Shown in pieces: positions 26,851 through 35,492 of a DNA stretch of 64,000 bases. The notes under the pieces were generated by a model that searched no databases, had not been told where the DNA came from, and worked only from the letters and a program-made list of their open reading frames with translations. How positions within the stretch are numbered: position 1 is the first letter of the stretch; every line of letters begins with the position of its first letter. A program made the translations under genes and the position numbers. The stretch spans positions 495,001 through 559,000 of the forward strand of contig NZ_CP147518.1 in NCBI RefSeq assembly GCF_037201965.1. Reading direction: 5' to 3'. This DNA comes from Spirosoma sp. SC4-14. GTDB lineage: Bacteria > Bacteroidota > Bacteroidia > Cytophagales > Spirosomataceae.

Positions 26851-28284
26851 ATGAGTAAGAACAGACTATCGACTTGCCTGGGGCTAGTAATTCTTGCCCT
26901 ATGCAATGCCGCTTGTAGTGTGCCCCATTTAGTTCAGAAAACAGAAAATAGAAAAGTGCCTGCGAGTTTCAACAACTCGCAGGACTCTACTAACTCGGGG
27001 CGGGTACCCTGGAAGGATTATTTTACCGATCCCTACCTGTATGCGCTGATTGATACGGCTCTCGCTAATAATCAGGAACTAAATATTACGAAACAGGAAA
27101 TTGAGATTGCCAATAACGAAATCAAATCCCGGCAAGGGGCCTATTTGCCTTTTGTTTCCCTCGGTGGTGGAACCGGTATCGACAAAGTGTCCCGGTATAC
27201 CAGCCAGGGAGCCAGCGATGCCTCTACTGAAATAAGACCGGGCGTAGCAACTCCCGATGTCTTACCAAATACGTATCTGGGGGCTTTTGCAAGCTGGGAG
27301 GTAGATATCTGGCATAAGCTGCGTAATGCCCGCAAAGTGGCCGTAGCAAATTACCTGGCTTCCATTGAAGGCAAAAACTTCATGGTAACCAATCTGGTAT
27401 CTGAAATCGCTACGTCTTATTATGAGCTTATGGCGCTGGACAATCAGTTGGAAATCATAAAACGAAACATTGATATTCTGACGAATGCACTCACCATAAT
27501 CAGGCAGGAGAAGGATGCCGCCCGGGTTACTGAGCTGGCCGTACGCCGATTTGAGGCCGAAGTATTTAAAACGCAGAGTATGCAATATGATATTCAGCAG
27601 CAGATTATCGTGACCGAAAACCGGATTAATTTTCTGGTGGGTAGGTATCCGCAGCGAGTGCAACGGAATTCCCAGAATTTCGGGACCCTGATTCCCGCTA
27701 AAATTAATTCGGGAATCCCATCGCAACTGTTAGCGAACCGGCCGGATATTCGTCAGGCAGAATACAATCTGGAAGCCACTAAGCTGGATATGCGTGTGGC
27801 TAAAGCCAACTTCTATCCTTCGTTAACTATTTCGGCATCGTTGGGCCTGATGGCCTATAGCCCCTGGTATTTGCTCAACACTCCTCAGTCATTAATGGCG
27901 TCGTTGGCAGGTGGGCTGGTTGGTCCATGGATTAACCGAAATGCTATTACGGCTACGTATAAAAATGCCAGCGCCCGACAAATTCAGGCTGTTTATAACT
28001 ACGAGCGAACGATTTTGAATGCGTATATCGAAGTGGCTAATCAACTATCAAATATTGATAACCTGGAAAAGAACTATACGATGAAAAACAACCAGGTGCA
28101 GGCGCTAACTCAATCGACAAATATCTCGCTTAAGTTATTCAGATCGGCACGGGCCGATTATATGGAAGTGCTGCTGACCCAGCGCGATGTGCTGCAAGCC
28201 AGAATGGAACTGGTTGAGACCAGAATGCAGCAAATGAATGCCCTGGTCAATACCTATCGGGCGTTGGGGGGCGGATGGAATTAA
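26851..28284 (+). CDS. Outer-membrane efflux channel lipoprotein (TolC/OprM type)
   Basis: 477 residues with a lipoprotein signal (lipobox NAAC, Cys22), so it is probably acylated like OprM. Two repeats of long helices and barrel strands are visible; the phrases FASWEVDIWHKLRNA and LLANRPDIRQAEYNLEA are diagnostic of the NodT/OprM family. It completes the tripartite pump with the two genes upstream. No obvious T-tract terminator follows. Confidence 0.93.
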   Translation: MSKNRLSTCLGLVILALCNAACSVPHLVQKTENRKVPASFNNSQDSTNSGRVPWKDYFTDPYLYALIDTALANNQELNITKQEIEIANNEIKSRQGAYLPFVSLGGGTGIDKVSRYTSQGASDASTEIRPGVATPDVLPNTYLGAFASWEVDIWHKLRNARKVAVANYLASIEGKNFMVTNLVSEIATSYYELMALDNQLEIIKRNIDILTNALTIIRQEKDAARVTELAVRRFEAEVFKTQSMQYDIQQQIIVTENRINFLVGRYPQRVQRNSQNFGTLIPAKINSGIPSQLLANRPDIRQAEYNLEATKLDMRVAKANFYPSLTISASLGLMAYSPWYLLNTPQSLMASLAGGLVGPWINRNAITATYKNASARQIQAVYNYERTILNAYIEVANQLSNIDNLEKNYTMKNNQVQALTQSTNISLKLFRSARADYMEVLLTQRDVLQARMELVETRMQQMNALVNTYRALGGGWN

Positions 28285-28639
28285 CGAACGGAGCGTCAGT
28301 TCTGGCCAATAATGAGCCTGTATAAAAAGGGAGGTGGGGGATTTGAACGATCATCTTGCGTTAATGAGCCCGCTTCCCTTTTGGGTCGGTAAAATAAATC
28401 TATTGCACTCCGTGGTTAACGCAAGATTATTGCGGTTTGGCTATCAGAAGCGTATTGACAAAAGCAGAGCCGTTAACTTGTTGGCTATAGCTGGTGCGCA
28501 CGTAGGGTTCGCCCGTCAACAACAAAGAAGCCATTATGCTGCACCAGCAAAAGTGATGGTTGGTGCAGCATAGGCGGTCTTGGTGTCATGGATAGTAAGA
28601 TGGATAAGTTCGTACATACCTAAATACACTTTCTTATAC
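28285..28639. other. Intergenic region with two inverted repeats
   Basis: No credible gene in 355 bases; the one short open frame lacks any recognisable pattern. ATCTTGCGTTAA (28353-28364) is inverted at 28416-28427. TATGCTGCACCA (28535-28546) is inverted at 28561-28572 around a 14-base loop. The second is close enough to be a terminator stem for the pump operon but has no T tract. Either could be a binding site in front of the decayed response regulator. Confidence 0.45.
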
Positions 28640-29323
28640 ATGTGTATATTAGCAATCGAAGCCGATATTAAGCTTGCCGTATCTCTCAAAAAAGGCCTCG
28701 AAGAGTGGAGTTTTCAGACAATGGTTGCGCTGGAAAGTGATGCTGCACTCAAAGTGATTGAGCTGAACGAAGTTGAGCTAATTATTCTGGATGCTCATTT
28801 GCACGATATAAATGGTTTCGAACTGTGTCGGCAAATTAAGGCAACGAATGATCACATTCCCCTGATTATGCTTTCCAGCGAGGGTTCTCTGGAGAGCAAA
28901 CTGTCGAGTTTTGATGCCGGTGCCGACGATTTTTTAGTGATTCCCTTCGAGTTCAGCGAACTGCTGGCTCGCATTCAGGTTCATCGGAAACGCAGCCAGC
29001 AGGTTGCCAATCCCACCACGACAAGTCAGCTAAGAGTGGCCGATCTGATACTGGATCTCCGGAAGAAGACAGTTGTTCGGGCGGGGCAGCAGATCGATAT
29101 TACATCGCGGGAATTAGCCTTATTAGAGTATTTTTTGCGGCATCGGGGCGCTGTGATCAGCCGTAACGAAATAGCCGAAAATGTGTGGGATAGCCCGAAC
29201 GGTATGCATACAAACCTGATTGACGTATATGTACATGCGCTCCGAAAAAAAATTGATAAAAACTTTTCACGGAAACTAATCCATACCCGAGTTGGCATTG
29301 GATATATCATGCTGGATCAATAG
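28640..29323 (+). CDS. Atypical OmpR-type response regulator with degenerate receiver
   Basis: A paralogue of the 21400-22089 regulator: 227 residues, alignable throughout. I start at ATG 28640 (MCILAIEAD). The phospho-site Asp51 is kept, but the acidic pocket has lost Asp8 (now Ala8), the invariant Lys101 is Ile (LVIPFEF), and LPDGNG has become LHDING. The DNA-binding winged helix is intact (ITSRELALLEYFLRH, DVYVHALRKKID). It should therefore bind DNA without normal phosphorylation control. No kinase gene adjoins. It may be a constitutive or ligand-responsive regulator of the neighbouring pump, or an early-stage decaying duplicate. Confidence 0.88.
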   Translation: MCILAIEADIKLAVSLKKGLEEWSFQTMVALESDAALKVIELNEVELIILDAHLHDINGFELCRQIKATNDHIPLIMLSSEGSLESKLSSFDAGADDFLVIPFEFSELLARIQVHRKRSQQVANPTTTSQLRVADLILDLRKKTVVRAGQQIDITSRELALLEYFLRHRGAVISRNEIAENVWDSPNGMHTNLIDVYVHALRKKIDKNFSRKLIHTRVGIGYIMLDQ

Positions 29324-29359
29324 TTTGTTTAGGCTGTGGTTTTGCTCAATACGGAATAG

Positions 29360-29387
29360 ATTAGAAACGCCTATGGGCATTTCTAAT
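29360..29387. terminator. Hairpin between convergent genes
   Basis: ATTAGAAACGCC (29360-29371) pairs with GGCATTTCTAAT (29376-29387), one mismatch that is wobble-compatible on one strand, with a 4-base loop. It lies between the convergent response regulator and GT2 genes. Confidence 0.55.
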
Positions 29388-29415
29388 GTAACTAGAATCC
29401 GTAGAGGTCGTTAGC

Positions 29416-30183
29416 TTAATCAGGCGTTAACGTCGGCCACACGCTTTGTTTAATGGCTTGTTTCACCGTATTTGACACAAACAGATTGTATTTCAGAATG
29501 GCATATATGGCTCGGAAACCATCGCGCCACCCAATTTTTTTACCTTCGGCATAGGTGCGGCCGTAGTAAGAAATACCAACTTCATAAATCCGTATGTTGG
29601 GTATATGGGCCAGTTTTGCGGTTACCTCCGGCTCAAAGCCAAACCGCTTTTCCTGCAAATCGATGGCCTGAATCAACGACGTTTTAAAGACTTTATAGCA
29701 ACTTTCCATATCCGTCAGGTTCAGGTCGGTGAAAATGTTGGAGAGGAGCGTCAGAATCTTATTGCCTACCGAGTGCCAGAAATACAATACCCGATGTGGG
29801 TGGTTGCCAATAAAGCGACTGCCATACACTACATCGGCTTTTCCATCGAGCAGGGGCTGAAGCAAGAGCCCGTATTCGTTGGGATCGTATTCGAGGTCAG
29901 CATCCTGAATAATAAGCCAGTTGCCGGTAGCCAGTCGAATACCCGTATGCAGCGCTGCACCCTTTCCCTGATTAACGGTATGTTTGATGTAGTTGACATC
30001 AAGGTCAGGATTCTGCTGTTGGAAAATAGCCACTAAATCGCCCGTAGAGTCGGCAGAACTATCGTCGACAACAATAATTTCTTTCCGAATATAATCGGGT
30101 AACGGAGCTGCTACTACTTTGTTGAGCAGCTCAATAATGGTGCGCTCTTCATTATAAGCCGGAATGATGATGCTTAGTTTCAT
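29416..30183 (-). CDS. Family 2 glycosyltransferase (polyprenyl-phosphate sugar synthase type)
   Basis: 255 residues with a GT-A fold. It opens with KLSIIIPAYNEERTI; the nucleotide-sugar Asp motif lies in VVDDSSADSTGD and the metal-binding DxD-like motif in QDADLEYDPNEY. The region VYGSRF with the following hydrophobic span matches dolichyl/polyprenyl-phosphate glucose or mannose synthases, but without the two C-terminal helices of some. It would load a sugar on a lipid carrier at the cytoplasmic face. It overlaps the upstream membrane protein gene by 4 bases, which suggests that protein uses the lipid-linked sugar. Confidence 0.88.
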   Translation of the reverse strand: MKLSIIIPAYNEERTIIELLNKVVAAPLPDYIRKEIIVVDDSSADSTGDLVAIFQQQNPDLDVNYIKHTVNQGKGAALHTGIRLATGNWLIIQDADLEYDPNEYGLLLQPLLDGKADVVYGSRFIGNHPHRVLYFWHSVGNKILTLLSNIFTDLNLTDMESCYKVFKTSLIQAIDLQEKRFGFEPEVTAKLAHIPNIRIYEVGISYYGRTYAEGKKIGWRDGFRAIYAILKYNLFVSNTVKQAIKQSVWPTLTPD

Positions 30184-31895
30184 TTGTAGAGGGAGGTGTT
30201 GGTTACAAGTGAGTCGGTAAAAACAGAATGTCGTCGGAAGCCCTGTTCAATGGTGCTGCCTCTGAGCTGAAGATCATCGAAAAAGAATGGGGTGCAGGGT
30301 TGCTCAACGTCGAAACAGGATTTGCTGGGCGATTCTGGCACCAATACGGTCAGGTTGCTACGCGTACGCTGTGGTCGATACGTCAGGGTGGTATAAACGT
30401 GGCTTAGGGGCTCGGGGCTTAGCCAGATACTGACCGGTAATTCTGGATTCAGCATGTTTTCTCTAATCAGTATGTAGCTCAGCAAGCAGAATAAAACCAG
30501 GCTCGTAAGTGCTATCCGCAATGCTTGAGGCAGTGTGTATCTAACTAAGGCACAAACCGGAAGCAGGGCCGATGCCCAGATAAATGCATACCCGAAACGA
30601 AACTCTGGCGCCTTTAAAAACCAGAACAGAAAACCCGCCCAGGCAACACTATAGGCCACCAGCCATTCGTGGGCAGGTTTGCGGAGATAAAACCATTGGC
30701 CAGCCGCTACTATGGGTGATAGTGTTGCCAGAACAAATAGCGGACGGTTAGGCCAGTTGTACCAGAACCACCAGTGAGTCCACCACCACGACACCCATTT
30801 GGTAAATGGCCAGGCAAGCTTTTCCGGGTCGAATTCGGTTTCGGGAATATGAAACCGTGCCCAGAATGTGATGATGTTCTGTTCGTAGGTAGCTACCTCT
30901 TTGGCTACTTTCCAGTCTACGGAAAACAAGTCGGGTTCGGTGAGCGGGAAAAGAAGGTAACCCGACAAAATGACGTTTCGGGCTAGCCACGGGCCCACCA
31001 GCAGGCAACCTAAAGCGATAGCTAAACCCACATGCTGCCAGCGTATCCAGTGCCGATGCCGATAGAACAGAAAGGGCAAAAACAGGAGTATGGGAATGGT
31101 GGCCAGCTTTATGGTCAGGCACGTAAAGGTTAAAGCTGCCAGCAGAAAAGCCCGACGTTGAGGAGCAGGCTCTTCCTCGTTTACCCACAACAGGAACACA
31201 AACAGACTCAGCACCGTTGCCCAGACATCGGGCGTTGGAGCATTTACCTGACGAATCAAAAAAAATAAGCTTAGCCCCAGAAAGCCCAGCAATAACACCA
31301 ATTGAGCAGCAGAGCGATTGGGCTGGTTGAGTTGCTGGAGACAATAAGCCCCAAAGAGCAACAAAAGAAATCCGTTGAGCGGAAACAGCGTTTGGCCCAT
31401 CAGATCGGTAAAGCCAACGGCGGCTCCCACTACAAAAAAGCTGGAATTGAATGCCAGCCGACTGAATAAATTGCCAAGGCCAGGAATAACGCTAAAACGT
31501 TCGGTATACCGAATGGCGGGCAAATGATACGTTCCGCTATCGGGATTGCCTGGGCGCTGGATGGCATACAAAAGTATGGTCAGCAAGAGTAGCCAGAGCA
31601 TAGGTTGCCGGGTTGCCGCCCATAAACTAGCCACTGCACGCCGAAACGGGGCCCCTGCCAGATACCAGTTTGCAAAAACTGCCAGAACGAGCAGCGCCAC
31701 AACCGACCAGCCATTAACGGGCAGGGCGAGAGATACCAGTTGCAATAGACCAACTACACCGATAAGGCCTGCCAGAATGGTTTCCGTTTGGGTAAGTACC
31801 TGTGGCCAGCAACGGGGTGTGAGCGAAAATAGGCCTGCACCCAGTAGTGAAAACAGGAAGTATAAAAGAATCCATAAGAATAGCAGGGTCAACAT
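30180..31895 (-). CDS. Polytopic membrane protein, possible GT-C-type glycosyltransferase
   Basis: 571 residues with roughly a dozen hydrophobic helices and a C-terminal soluble piece of about 80 residues ending in Leu-Tyr-Lys. I do not see a decisive family motif. The size, the helix pattern and the loop after TM3 with RPGNPDSGTYHLPAIRYTE resemble lipid-carrier-dependent sugar transferases such as those acting on cell-surface glycans. Translational coupling to the GT2 gene (4-base overlap) supports this reading. It is the first gene of the pair. Confidence in membrane location is high, in the activity low. Confidence 0.7.
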   Translation of the reverse strand: MLTLLFLWILLYFLFSLLGAGLFSLTPRCWPQVLTQTETILAGLIGVVGLLQLVSLALPVNGWSVVALLVLAVFANWYLAGAPFRRAVASLWAATRQPMLWLLLLTILLYAIQRPGNPDSGTYHLPAIRYTERFSVIPGLGNLFSRLAFNSSFFVVGAAVGFTDLMGQTLFPLNGFLLLLFGAYCLQQLNQPNRSAAQLVLLLGFLGLSLFFLIRQVNAPTPDVWATVLSLFVFLLWVNEEEPAPQRRAFLLAALTFTCLTIKLATIPILLFLPFLFYRHRHWIRWQHVGLAIALGCLLVGPWLARNVILSGYLLFPLTEPDLFSVDWKVAKEVATYEQNIITFWARFHIPETEFDPEKLAWPFTKWVSWWWTHWWFWYNWPNRPLFVLATLSPIVAAGQWFYLRKPAHEWLVAYSVAWAGFLFWFLKAPEFRFGYAFIWASALLPVCALVRYTLPQALRIALTSLVLFCLLSYILIRENMLNPELPVSIWLSPEPLSHVYTTLTYRPQRTRSNLTVLVPESPSKSCFDVEQPCTPFFFDDLQLRGSTIEQGFRRHSVFTDSLVTNTSLYK

Positions 31896-32343
31896 GATCC
31901 GGTTCCGATAAAATTGGGAATCGATAATGGTGGCCTTTGTAAGGGAGCCTTGGTTAACAGGTGCAAATCTAAGGTTTTCATAAAAATTAGGTGTGGACGT
32001 AGCGGATCGTTATGGTGTGTAAGATGCGGAAAGAACGCGTATTGGTATATAGTTCAAAGCCGCAAAAGGTGAATGGGGAATTTTAGTTTAGTTAAACGCT
32101 GGAATAAGGTACAGGAAATTACAGATTCCTGATTTGTAAAGCGAGCCCGATTAATAACGACTTAGTTAAAGGTTAAAATTAGCACCTGCGCCTATAGCAA
32201 ATGCGGCTAAAGTAAAGAGTTTCACGCATTTTTCACGAATATTGATTCACCTTATCACCCTGTTCGCTATTAATATATATTGATCGGTGAGAAGGGTTGA
32301 CGTACTCAGCAATTAATTTTAGCTTCGTCTATTTCCTTTGCTT
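31896..32343. other. Intergenic region before the sigma factor gene, with possible promoter
   Basis: 448 bases without a gene. TTG at 32297-32299 and TAGCTTCG at 32320-32327 (20-base spacer) resemble the Bacteroidota promoter pattern and lie just before the sigma-factor start. Confidence 0.4.
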
Positions 32344-32931
32344 ATGTCTGTTCGTTCATTGCCCACGTTTTCAACTGACCTGGATTTGTATAATGCATTA
32401 AGGCGTCGTGATGAGAAAGCATATCATTTTTTATACGCCGAATCGTTCCCGTCGTTCAGGCATTGGGTGCTAACGCATAATGGTGCAGCGATGGATGCCG
32501 AAGATGCGTTTCAGAAGGGATTGCTTAGTTTTTTACTCAATCTGGAAACAGGGCGGTATGAACTTCAAAGCAATACACGCATAACAACTGTTGTTTTTGA
32601 ATACTGTAAACGGGTATGGTTTACTGAGCTAAAATCCGCTCGGCTACGTATGCGCGGAACCATACCCGATGCGGTAGACATGCCCGATACAGCCGATGTT
32701 GCCAATGATCTGGAACGGCTCGAACTGGTAGACGTTGTCCGGCAGTCGCTCGGGCAACTTAAAGACGAGTGCCGAAAAGTAGTTGAATGGTTCTATATAG
32801 AAGAATTGTCGTTACGTGAGATTGCCGAAAAGCTTGGGATGAAAGAGTCGTCTGTAAAATCAAAACGGTATCAGTGTACCGAAAAATTAAAGGAATATTA
32901 TCTGCAAACGACTAAACGGTTAGGGTTATGA
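32344..32931 (+). CDS. RNA polymerase sigma-70 family factor (ECF-like)
   Basis: 195 residues from the ATG at 32344; a TTG two codons earlier is also possible. Region 2 lies at about 15-100 (ALRRRDEKAYHFLYAE, AEDAFQKGLLSFLLN), and region 4 is clear at the end (LRQ-type core QLKDECRKVVEWFYIE, helix-turn-helix SLREIAEKLGMKESSVKSK). It would direct polymerase to its own promoters. Its stop overlaps the start of the next gene by 4 bases (ATGA), and that gene encodes a single-pass membrane protein with anti-sigma-like layout, so the two probably work as sigma and regulator. Confidence 0.88.
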   Translation: MSVRSLPTFSTDLDLYNALRRRDEKAYHFLYAESFPSFRHWVLTHNGAAMDAEDAFQKGLLSFLLNLETGRYELQSNTRITTVVFEYCKRVWFTELKSARLRMRGTIPDAVDMPDTADVANDLERLELVDVVRQSLGQLKDECRKVVEWFYIEELSLREIAEKLGMKESSVKSKRYQCTEKLKEYYLQTTKRLGL

Positions 32932-33719
32932 GGCTTTCTGAAGAGCAATATGAACTGATCGAAGCCTATCTGACAGGTGAATTGTCGGAAAAAGATAAAG
33001 CAGCGTTCGAAAACGATATGAAAACCGATGCCAAACTGGCCGGCGAAGTAAGCCGGCAGCGTGAGCTTCGGCTGGGCTTACGGGCGTTGGGGATCGAACG
33101 GGTGCTCAAGCGTGCTCAGGCCGACTACAAAGCGTCGGTAGCCTCGGATATGTCCGGTGTTGACAATCAGGTTATACTGCGGCCATTACTGAATTGGCGA
33201 TATTGGGCCGTTGCTGCTTCGGTGGCTGTACTGCTGAGTATCGGATATTATTCGTATCAGGTTAGAGCCGATCGGGAAGCCGAACTGGCCTATAATGAAG
33301 CCTTTACTCCCGAATCGGGCGATGAATTTCTCAAAGGGTTTCCGTCAGGAAACCGTTCAAAAACAGCTCGAAAGCAGTTGCTGGATGCGCTGGCCAGCTA
33401 CAAAGCCGGGAAATATGATCAGGTGATTGAAAAATTAATTACAATGCCAGTCGACAAGCAGACCATTTATTACAAAAATTACTTGCTTGGATTAAGTTAT
33501 CTGGCTAACAATCAGGCGCTGGAGTCGATCTCGCTTCTTAAAATGGCGATGCAGGCTCCCGATGCTAAACTGCAGCAAAAGGCGGAGTGGATTTTGGCGC
33601 TAGCCTACGTGAAGAGCAACGAAAACGAACTAGCCGAGCCCATTTTGTCGAAAATTAGTAACGACGAGGCCAATCCATTTCGTTCACTAGCGCAGAAAGT
33701 GCTGAAAAAAATCAACTAG
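32928..33719 (+). CDS. Single-pass membrane protein with TPR-like tail, probable anti-sigma partner
   Basis: 263 residues. The cytoplasmic N-terminus (1-85) contains LIEAYLTGELSEKDKAAFEND, the kind of helix found at the start of Bacteroidota anti-sigma-type proteins. One transmembrane helix follows (about 90-108, WAVAASVAVLLSIGYYS). The extracytoplasmic part (about 130-263) consists of helical pairs of TPR type (ALASYKAGKYDQVIEKL, LLGLSYLANNQALESI, LALAYVKSNENELAEPIL). It is translationally coupled to the sigma gene. I infer that it holds the sigma factor at the membrane and senses envelope state through the TPRs. A classic zinc anti-sigma HxxxCxxC motif is absent. Confidence 0.78.
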   Translation: MRLSEEQYELIEAYLTGELSEKDKAAFENDMKTDAKLAGEVSRQRELRLGLRALGIERVLKRAQADYKASVASDMSGVDNQVILRPLLNWRYWAVAASVAVLLSIGYYSYQVRADREAELAYNEAFTPESGDEFLKGFPSGNRSKTARKQLLDALASYKAGKYDQVIEKLITMPVDKQTIYYKNYLLGLSYLANNQALESISLLKMAMQAPDAKLQQKAEWILALAYVKSNENELAEPILSKISNDEANPFRSLAQKVLKKIN

Positions 33720-33738
33720 GTTTAGTTCAGGTGAAAGA

Positions 33739-33771
33739 AAGCCTAAAAGGTTTCGGAAACCTTTTAGGCTT
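33739..33771. terminator. Bidirectional terminator hairpin with CCTAAAAGG arms
   Basis: AAGCCTAAAAGGTTTC (33739-33754) pairs perfectly with 33756-33771 around a single base. It lies between the convergent sigma/anti-sigma and LamG lipoprotein genes. The core CCTAAAAGGTTT / AAACCTTTTAGG recurs in the terminator at 51930-51968. Confidence 0.8.
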
Positions 33772-33791
33772 ATGCTGAATGCACGCTACGG

Positions 33792-35462
33792 CTACTGATT
33801 AAACAGTGTTTTAACCTCATCCTGCGAAAGAGCACGGTTGTAAATCCGTATTTCGTCCATGGCTCCATAAAAATATTGCGGATAGTCTTTCAGTTGGGCA
33901 CCAAACCGCAAATCGCCACCGGGGCAGTTATCCATTGTGCTGGCGGGTAAATCATCTTTTGTATAAAGTAAGGCCCCATCATAATACATTCTGGCAGAAT
34001 GGCCAACATAGGTAAAGACAATATGATGCCAGCTAGTTAAGTCAAGCTGGCTGGTAAGTGGAAAACTTTGCCATCCAGTAACCGGCTGGCAGCCACTGTT
34101 TTGTTTGATATCGGTTAGGATGGTAATTGAGCCAGGCTGGTTATCACTAGGCTTTATTGTCGAACTATACATTTCATTTTTGCTATCGGTAAAGTTCGAT
34201 TTGTTGTAAATCTGCATTTTTCGATCGACCGTTATGGGTTTAATCCATACGCTGATCGACAGCGCTTGTGGGCGAAGGCTACTGTTTTCGGCCAGGTAGA
34301 TATAATTGCTCTGACCATCGAACAGAATGGCAGCGTTCGCAACTCCTCTATGATCGGTCGTAAACGTAGGGTTGTTGACTCCGTTGGCATGGTTACCGTT
34401 GCCACTGGCATCCTGTAGTGATTTATTGGTAAAGGGTAAATAAGCAATCAGCCCATCGGCAACCGGATCGACTAAGGTTGTAAATGAACCTACTGGCCCA
34501 GGAACGATTGTTCCGTTAGGCAGTTTGGCGTAAGGCCGATAGTAATACGTTGTGTTGGGAGTCAGAGCGGTTAAATTAACGGGAATATTGACGCCAATAT
34601 TGGGGGCTGTTACTATTATACCCGGACCGGAATTACTCATGTCGGGCGTGCTGGTGGTCGATGAGTATAGAATGCCATACTCAACGGCGGCAGGGGTACC
34701 GGCCTTCGATACAATGAAATTGACTGTAGCGGTTGTGACACCTGCGGTTGCGTTACCATTGATGGCAATAGACGGATTTTCGCCGGAGCGGAATGTCTGT
34801 ACGGTAGTGCTATAGCCCGAACCTGATGAGTTAACGGCATAGCTTCGAACATAATACATTGTATTGGCTTGTAAACCCGTTAGCGAGAACGGAATAGACG
34901 TATTTAGGGCCACAGCGTCCGTTTTTTCAATCGTATAAACATCGCTTTCCCCTATTTTTGGGGTTGTGCTGGTTGGTGAATAACAAATTCCATAACGGCT
35001 GATTGTTGCGTTGCCATTAGTGGTTATGGTCATCTGGGCATCGGCCGATGTGGGCATGATGTTGGTTATCGGCTGTAAGGTTACTGTAGGAAGCGTTGCT
35101 GTATTAACAATAATGGTTCGCGAAAGCGTAATGCTCTCCTCGCAGCTATTGCTCAGTGTGGCTTTGGCAGTATAGGTGCCGGAGGTTGGATAGGTATAGC
35201 TAACGGTGGTTCCGGTAGTAACCGTTGTGCTGTTGGTGCCAAAATCCCACTGAACGTTGTCGATCGTGCCGGTTGCACTGCCAATGCTGAAATTTACTTT
35301 CAGTTGTTGAGTCTGCGCTTCGAGCGTGCCGGTTGGAGATGTACAATTTCGTTTGTTTTTTTTGGTTGGCAACTCCCAGGGATCGCAGGCCCCCAGCAAC
35401 AAGGCACTAAGTCCAATAAAAAGAAGGCCCCAAAGGTATGTGGTGGATATTTTTGTTGTCAT
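33792..35462 (-). CDS. PKD / fibronectin-like / LamG surface lipoprotein
   Basis: 556 residues with a lipoprotein signal (lipobox LGAC, Cys26). A PKD-type fold comes first (about 45-115; VQWDFGTNSTTV, SYTYPTSGTYTAKATL). Two fibronectin-like repeats follow, each with YGICYSPT/YGILYSST and NTMYYVRSYA/NTTYYYRPYA. The C-terminal 220 residues are a concanavalin-like LamG domain (IAYLPFTNKSLQDASGNGNHA, WHHIVFTYVGHSARMYYDG, MDEIRIYNRALS). Such proteins bind glycans or other surfaces. It is the last gene behind the kinase/FHA block, 30 bases after the TPR protein, so it may belong to that operon. Confidence 0.82.
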   Translation of the reverse strand: MTTKISTTYLWGLLFIGLSALLLGACDPWELPTKKNKRNCTSPTGTLEAQTQQLKVNFSIGSATGTIDNVQWDFGTNSTTVTTGTTVSYTYPTSGTYTAKATLSNSCEESITLSRTIIVNTATLPTVTLQPITNIMPTSADAQMTITTNGNATISRYGICYSPTSTTPKIGESDVYTIEKTDAVALNTSIPFSLTGLQANTMYYVRSYAVNSSGSGYSTTVQTFRSGENPSIAINGNATAGVTTATVNFIVSKAGTPAAVEYGILYSSTTSTPDMSNSGPGIIVTAPNIGVNIPVNLTALTPNTTYYYRPYAKLPNGTIVPGPVGSFTTLVDPVADGLIAYLPFTNKSLQDASGNGNHANGVNNPTFTTDHRGVANAAILFDGQSNYIYLAENSSLRPQALSISVWIKPITVDRKMQIYNKSNFTDSKNEMYSSTIKPSDNQPGSITILTDIKQNSGCQPVTGWQSFPLTSQLDLTSWHHIVFTYVGHSARMYYDGALLYTKDDLPASTMDNCPGGDLRFGAQLKDYPQYFYGAMDEIRIYNRALSQDEVKTLFNQ

Positions 35463-35492
35463 CTGCTGTGTCAGTACTTAAGATTTTGAATG

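Noticed and set aside
28338..28350. Possible T-arm of a tRNA on the minus strand (GTTCAAATCCCCC)
   Set aside because: No pairing stem before it and no anticodon arm at the right distance; not a tRNA.
28334..28573. Small open frame after the efflux channel gene
   Set aside because: No start context, no family pattern, and both inverted repeats of the region fall in it, so it is probably non-coding.
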